DNA from: Oidiodendron maius Zn
Taxonomy: Eukaryota; Ascomycota; Leotiomycetes; Myxotrichaceae
Length of the DNA stretch: 64,000 nt
NCBI GenBank assembly: GCA_000827325.1
Contig: KN832878.1
Coordinates: forward strand, 620,001 to 684,000
Reading direction: 5' to 3'
Part shown: positions 58,128-64,000 of the stretch, piece after piece
Numbering within the stretch: position 1 is the first letter of the stretch
Layout: each line of letters begins with the position of its first letter
The notes under the pieces: model-generated
Told to the model about the DNA's origin: nothing
Databases searched by the model: none
The model's input: only the letters and a program-made list of their open reading frames with translations
Program-made: the position numbers and the translations under genes

Positions 58128-58394
58128 TCAACATTCAAATCGCAGCCAAATAGATATTCGCAACCCTGTCAAGAAGTACAATTGCCCACTGGCATGCCGA
58201 ATTCTCGCATGAAGCCCAGATAGATCACTCATCTCTTCAAAATCAAACCCCATCAATTGTGCGATGGCTACGCAGGTCGCCAAAGTTGCATGTGCCTCTC
58301 GTGGCAAACAATGTCCGCATGCATAGTAGGTAATGAGCAAACTAGCTTGAAGAAGCCCAAGCGTTACTTTTCTAGCAGCCTGGAACATGAACAT
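58128..58394 (-). pseudogene. Fragment of a zinc-cluster regulator (fungal middle homology domain)
   Basis: An 88-codon stretch reads VTLGLLQASLLITYYACGHC, LPREAHATLATCVAIAQLMG and FDFEEMSDLSGL. This resembles the alpha-helical region (fungal_trans) of Zn2Cys6 transcription factors, where LLQA-LL--YY--G---PEA and C--AQ--G recur. Neither the DNA-binding cluster nor the remaining several hundred residues are found nearby. It is a relic or a very short exon of a dispersed gene. Confidence 0.5.
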
Positions 58395-58716
58395 CTGCTT
58401 AGTTGCCTAATACGTCAAGTTATTCACTGAGTGGCCATTGTCTAAACATGGAAATCGCGTGATGAGGGAGAGGGACTAATCAAGTCGGCCAACGCCGTAT
58501 CATCAGTTTGTGGTCACAAGTAGAGCTGCGAGCGGATGTATTCTTGATTGATAATCAGTTGCCATGAAACCCTTTAACTTTTTATTGCATTGGGCCTTAA
58601 AGTTATAGTTATAACATGATATATATTCCGAGATAGTTAAACCACGTTATCCCATTAAAAAAAAGGAAGACAGAGAACATGTAGTATCACAACTTTGCTG
58701 TAACTTAAATAAGATG

Positions 58717-60128
58717 CTAACAGTTGCTTAGATTGCTGCCAACACTTCCACTATAACCACTAAGTGACTCGTTCCTCATAGACCCTACATCGATATAGAT
58801 ATGCTCCTGCATATGCCTCTTTTCTTGAAGTGGGAGGGAATCCTCTCCCTTGCTATTAGATTTAAAGCCATTAGTGACCGGGTTCTTGACTGATATGGAC
58901 GTTCCGTTGGTCGATGTTGTGAATCTAGAGATTAATAAGGTATATGCAGAAGAGCACCATTTAGTCAGACCTGTCCTCCGCATCAGCGCCGGGAAGACGG
59001 GCATACTACCGCACATTAGGCCCACAGAGATCTCAGTAGTTCTTTCGGGTCAGGTCAGAATTAATTCCCTCTAAAGGACTGAAATGCTTACAGAACAAGA
59101 TAAAACGGGACCAATTGCCAGAAAGCATCTCGCGACGTTGACACTGGTCCGAACCGGAACACTATGCTAGTAATACACGATGCAACCGCACTTTGGATGG
59201 ACCGCATTAGAATAGAAAACTACTACAGGCCAAAACACATCAACTTACAGCGAACCTGTCAGAAACACTGCCGTGACGCCTATCTTCTGAGACCGAGACA
59301 TCTTTAGGCCAGATATGGCGATAAGCGGAACGACGAAAATGTATACGTCGGTGGCCAGGTTCAGGATAGACTGAGCCAGCTTGATTCTATCGACCATGAC
59401 GATTTCTGCAAGGTGGTTTCGGATAGTAATCCATATGATCATAAAAGAGATGTAGATAATGCTACATGTTACTATGCCTACGATAATTGTGTACCTCATT
59501 GCTGGCTTGGGTGCAAAGAGCTGGTAGTATAATCCTAGGAGCGCCAGTTTGGTAGCAAGTAACGTAGGTTGCTGGATGATAACCAATATATTTATGACCT
59601 GTTTGTGGCGTATTAGAAAATGCTTTACGAGAAGATGTGCTCTGCGCAATACTTACTTTTTCCCCCTCTAAAGCGAGGGAGACGGGTATATCCCACATAT
59701 GTCGTCCGGCGCCGCGGTCCAAAACTGAATATGTTAAATTTTTAAAGAATTGGCAGGAAATGGACAACACTACACCATATGTAAATCCCCGTGAAAGCGA
59801 TTAAGCCAATCTATAACACATAAGTATTAATGTATTAAGAGCGGATCGGATGTGAGAGGACTTTACCAAACCGATGACACTGGCCACTGTCAAAAGATTA
59901 GATGAACTGTGCCCGGGATATGTCTTGGATTGTGAGCTTACAATCGTCCCATGCTAGTTTACGCACCACAAAAATTCTCATGCACAGCTTCGCAGTAACA
60001 AATAAAGCGGTTAATGGGACAAGGACGGAGCAGGTGGCGATATACAACACCGCGTGATTCTCTGGGCTATTGAAGTCCACAACTGCTCCTGGAGGCGGCA
60101 TCATAGATGGGATCTTACTGAGATCCAT
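58717..60128 (-). CDS. PTH11-like integral membrane protein (fungal rhodopsin-domain family), copy 2
   Basis: Seven exons on the minus strand fit. The first four (60128-59942, 59886-59867, 59810-59774 and 59724-59657) are 187, 20, 37 and 68 bases. Then come 59598-59249, about 59190-59093, and a last exon to 58717. The protein starts MDLSKIPSMMPPPGAVVDF, with helices AVLYIATCSVLVPLTALFV and ASVIGLIGLIAFTGIYIW. The family hallmark DRGAGRHMWDIP is present, followed by LLATKLALLGLYYQLF and later FRFGPVSTSRDAFW and GLMCGSMPVFPALMRR. The tail (about 85 residues) is cytoplasmic and Ser/Asn-rich. Exons 2-4 have exactly the same sizes as in the receptor gene at 28.6-29.8 kb, so the two are paralogues. 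The splice points of the last two introns are approximate. It probably senses extracellular cues at the plasma membrane. Confidence 0.82.
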
Positions 60129-62311
60129 CGTGGAGGGATTCGTTGCGGCCGTGGGGGGTCACGAAGATAGGACTGGACTGTACCGTAAATCTTACAACGA
60201 CGAAAACGGATGAAAGAGACTACAGCTAGCCATACTACCGGAATAAATGCTTAGCGACGAGCTTTTAAAAATGCGCGGAGGGGATGAGGCTGAAAGCAGC
60301 TGAGCGCGTTTGCTGTGGGCGAGGAGACACTCTCGTACACAACGAACTCTAATAAATAAATCAGCTCCGAAAACATGCACGCCAGTCCTGCAGCCAGATA
60401 ACGGAAGGGAGACTGATGGAGATCGGGGCCAATCCTCTGCCACGATGCCATTGGCAGATCGACGGGAGTCTGCGGAGCCTCGGGAGCTATGCGCGAGGTC
60501 GGGTTTAATGCAATGGGTCGGGTTTAACGCACCAACCAACTCGTTACATACTTCGTATATTCTAATAAACTACCAAAATTAGAAACCTGCTTTGTTGGGC
60601 ATATAGGTGCATAAATTGGCATCATCACTCGCATACAATCATCACTCGCATACTATCACCACTCGCCTGTCTAGGAATCGACGTGTAGTCAAACCAGAGT
60701 CGATGAATTCGAATCTGATGTCAGAATAATATAATATTGTGAGATTTTGATAGAATCCGGAATAATTAGCTTGTCTATAAATAAATTTCTAATCCGTCTT
60801 CATGGATTGATACATGAAATCATCAGAACTAGGAAGCTCTCTTTTTTGAACCATTTCCCCCCTTCCCTTCTAGCACTTTGAACTAGTGTCATTAATTAAC
60901 ACGCCTATTATTTTATTCGAAGAACTTTCTCTACTTAAAGAACCTAATGCAACCTCATTATAATTGATAGTTGTAGCCATTAGTAACTAAAACGATGTCA
61001 GAATCCCTAAGTAGAGGCAAATCTTATATACTCACGCGGCTAAACTTTTAACAAGTAACTAGTCTTCCTTAAACCCCGCGCATTGAAGCGATGATCGTCC
61101 TTAGAACAGAACTGCTTCTTAAGTAGCGAGTCTTCTTCGCCGAAAAGAGATTTTATTGTATCGCGACTCCATTCTTGGAGCTTGATAGACATTTCACGGC
61201 GTTTAGATATATCAGTCCAGCTTATTTCTATTTTGGTATTGGAAAACTGTTCCTATATCTTTTCTCGAACGGTAGTTTGCTTATGCTCTTAGCCACGTGG
61301 TAGAGACAAAAGCCACACTGTGCTGCAATATCTTCGGCGATTGAAACCATCCTCTTCCTGCGCCTAGGGTCTCTAACAACCTTGGGGATAAGTTCATCAT
61401 CGACCCACATTATTGTTGCTACACATAAGTCTATCACTAGTGCTTACTGCGAAGAGCGGCGAGGAATATCCGAATCAGGAGCTCCATCACCGTCGACGAA
61501 ATTAATGGCGGTCTATGGTCGCCATATGGCGCCTCCCTACTATAACCTCCGTGAACATAAGAGTAGAAATTTATGTCTCTTGCCATCATAATGCTTGTTG
61601 CTTTCCTTGGTCCCTGTTGTGCTCCAATACGCCGTGCGCCTTCCTCATAAATTCTACTGTATTATACCACGGGAATGTTTGCTCTCCCCAACCTATGTCT
61701 CACGTGAGCAGCGCCGCCCTTACACAGGCTCGGCTCAGGTCTACCCAGAGCTGCTCAGGGTCTGCTCAAGACTAACCTCACAAGAAATCATTAACTTTTA
61801 ACGAGGGGCCTTTTTAGGCCCCTCCCTAGCTAGGGATCCTAAATATATTAAATGGGTTCTGGCATGGATCCGGGCGACCGATCACAGTCCATCACTTGGA
61901 CCACAGTTACCGTCTTACTGCCATAAGAATCAAACCACTCCTGTCTAGGCTCACTTACACTGGCCAACTAAATGCACTCGCACTTAGTCGGCAAAAGCGA
62001 ATGCATCATGTAAGCATATGTAACGCGAGCCAAAGTGATGGTAGCTTAAGTAAATTGCTCTTATTTTTAAGCGGGGGCCGGGGAGAGGCACAGCCGTCGT
62101 TGCTTTTGCTTAAGTTAATTGTGGCGCACAACAACCAATAGGTCTTACTTCCACATCTCCTCTCAGAAATGGAATTTTGAAGGCTTTGCGGCAGTGCTGC
62201 ACAGCCTCCCAACTTGCCTAAGAGTCCATCCCACTACTATCCTCTAGCAACTCTGGCCCTTTCTACTTGACAATAGTATCATTTCTCTGTATCGTCTACC
62301 TCCGGTGAAAA
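60129..62311. other. Gene-poor interval with a perfect hairpin
   Basis: No gene is recognised in 2.2 kb. A minus-strand frame at 61228-61437 (EDIAAQCGFCLYHVAKSI) is short and unassigned. At 61803-61824, GAGGGGCCT, a four-T loop and AGGCCCCTC form a perfect 9 bp stem hairpin, followed by CTAGCTAGG. The part from 60.1 to 60.6 kb is the promoter side of receptor copy 2. Confidence 0.45.
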
Positions 62312-64000
62312 ATGTCGGTCGGGTTCGGTTTCTCGTTCGGTGATATCGTCACTGGCGTGCAGTTAATTTCAAAGATTGCCACTGCGATTAAAGATACCGG
62401 CGGTGCTTCCGAGGACTACCAACTCGTCATTTCACAATATCACAGGCTCCTGCAAGTTTTGCGGGAGTTGCAGAACCCTCCTCTGAGGAATTCCACCAGC
62501 CTTTCTTACGATTTGGTATCCCAACAGGCTTTCGCGTGCGAGAAGTCGCTTGAGGAGCTGCGGGCTCGGATTTCCAAATTTGACAGTGCTCTCGGACCGT
62601 CGGCTCGAAAAGGGATGCGTCATGGAACTGCACGAAAGGCACTATGGGCCTTGTCACCCCCGGACGTCTCGAAGTTGTACAAAACATTCCGAGACCAGTT
62701 ATCGGCCCTGCAACTTGCAACGGCGGCTACCCTAGTTTCTACTCAAAATGGTATAGGGCAAATAGCTAAATCGTCCTGATTCCAAGGGTTTTACTAATCT
62801 CTATCGCTCTGCAGAGAAGATTATTCAAGAAGCGTACGATTGGCTCTCGCCACTTGCTGGGGTGTTCGAAAGCAGACAAATGGAGACATTTAATCTCAAG
62901 GGCCGACAAGATAGGCTAGGGAATTGGCTGTTGGAGACAGCAGAATTCAAGAGGTGGATGAGTGGCACAGGCGAAATTTTGTGCTGTTGTGGACAACGTA
63001 TGATAGCCTTACCGCACTAACCTAGAGCAACCAGAGAGAGAGATGCTAACTGGAGTCTAGCCGGCGTTGGCAAGACTGTACTTGTGTAATACGCCATTCC
63101 CTGCAAAATATTTTAGAAACTGACGGAGAGCTTCACTATTTAGTTCGTTCGTTATCAATTTTCTACAACAAATTCGCGAGGACTCCGACATTGGAATAGC
63201 GTACATATACTGTAGCTATAAAGAGGCATCGAAACAAATACTGGTAAATCTCATTGCAAACCTAGCCCACCAGCTTCTCCGTCAGAAAGCAATCCTGCAA
63301 AGAGACTTGATGGCCTTGTATAAAGACCACACTGAGAAAAAGACACGACCAACACTTGGTGAATGCGCAAATTTACTTCAATCTGCTATAGATCAGTTCC
63401 CCAAAGTCTATATCGTAATAGACGCTTTGGATGAATTGCCCGAGGCCGGTCAAGTGAGGCAGAGCTTTCTGGAAGCAATTGGCGTGTTAGATCGTGTAAG
63501 CATCTTGGTCACCTCTCGGAATATACCTATTGAGAGCGAACTACGCAACATCACAAGGTTGGATGTGTGGGCTCACGATCTAGATATAAGAGAGTATCTC
63601 CAAGAGCGTATGTCAAAATCAACTCGATTGCAGAGGCTCATCGAGAAAGATCCAACCTTAAATAACGCTATAAAAATAGCTATTCTTGCAAAAGCAAATG
63701 GGATGTAAGTTTTGCTTCTCTTTCATACCAAATACCCATTTAACGTGAAAGGTTAGGTTTCTGCTAGCTGTTCTACATCTTGAGTCGTTAATGACCAAGA
63801 ACGACGTCCGCAGCCTCAAAGATGCTCTAAATTCTTTGCCAGAAGGACTAAATGCAACATATGATGAAGCTATGGAGAGAATTAGGTCCGAAAGCTCTGA
63901 CGATTGTGAACTAGCTATGAAGGTCTTGTACTGGATCCACTATGCGCTTAGACCGTTAACACTTGTGGAAATTCAAAACGGCCTAGCTGTCAGACCTGGT
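62312..64000 (+). CDS. NACHT NLR, 3' end beyond the window
   Basis: Five exons inside the window (62312-62750, 62815-62997, 63061-63085, 63144-63704 and 63757 to the edge) keep one frame. The N-terminal helical domain begins MSVGFGFSFGDIVTGVQLIS. A linker follows (KIIQEAYDWLSPLAG, NLKGRQDRLGNWLLETAEF), then the Walker A motif GQPGVGKTVL, split by an intron so that a 25-base exon carries PGVGKTVL. Further on are YIYCSYKEASKQI, Walker B VYIVIDALDELPE, and SILVTSRN. After the NACHT come KANGMFLLAVLHLESL and ALNSLPEGLNATYDEAMERI, the standard winged-helix region before ankyrin repeats. It is intact as far as visible. The repeat domain that would tell its recognition type is outside. The role is presumably immune-like sensing. 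Confidence 0.92.

Noticed and set aside
61803-61824. Perfect hairpin as a transcription terminator
   Set aside because: No recognised gene ends there, and intrinsic terminators are not a feature of fungal nuclear genes.

Overview
This window is a stretch of nuclear DNA from a filamentous ascomycete (Pezizomycotina). The evidence is small spliced genes with 42-70 nt introns (GT..AG with CTAAC/CTAAT branch motifs), and fungus-specific families: HET, NACHT-type NLR, modin-like, Clr5, PTH11-like rhodopsin, fungal F-box and large C2H2/Zn2Cys6 proteins. Relics carry C-to-T type nonsense changes, as repeat-induced point mutation (RIP) would leave. The class cannot be fixed from the sequence alone. 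I recognised no tRNA, rRNA or CRISPR array.

Layout. 1-8.5 kb: an eight-exon secreted rhamnogalacturonase, a decayed methyltransferase on the minus strand, a modin-like membrane protein gene and a BTB-domain remnant. 8.5-18.5 kb: AT-rich gene-poor DNA, an enoyl-reductase gene broken by one stop codon, a 368 bp MITE, an intronless HET gene, a small coiled-coil gene and a dynamin GTPase fragment. 18.5-24 kb: an ankyrin/NLR-N-terminal-like gene flanked by 44 bp inverted repeats, a pogo/Fot1-type transposon with 49 bp perfect inverted repeats but seven in-frame stops, and an adjacent MITE with related ends. 24-34.7 kb: a Clr5-domain gene, a five-exon PTH11-like receptor, a 178 bp MITE, an alpha/beta hydrolase, an ankyrin pseudogene and two copies of a ~270 bp dispersed repeat. 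34.7-42 kb: a GC-rich intronless fused L-serine dehydratase and a full-length NACHT NLR. 43.7-55 kb: a 1,762-residue transcription-factor-like protein with C2H2, Zn2Cys6 and further C2H2 modules, a second C2H2 gene, and an F-box gene. 55.7-60.1 kb: an NmrA-like gene broken by one stop, relics of a beta-carbonic anhydrase and of a zinc-cluster regulator, and a second PTH11-like receptor with the same small-exon sizes as the first. 62.3 kb to the end: another NACHT NLR that runs off the window.

How it fits together. The window is an accessory region rich in genes of the type used for non-self recognition and heterokaryon incompatibility (HET, NLR, ankyrin and modin-like). It also holds transposon debris, and about ten relics in different stages of decay. 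No biosynthetic cluster or operon-like unit is visible. The most unusual items are the inverted-repeat-bounded NLR-like gene, the three-module zinc protein and the set of point-nonsense alleles in otherwise intact frames.
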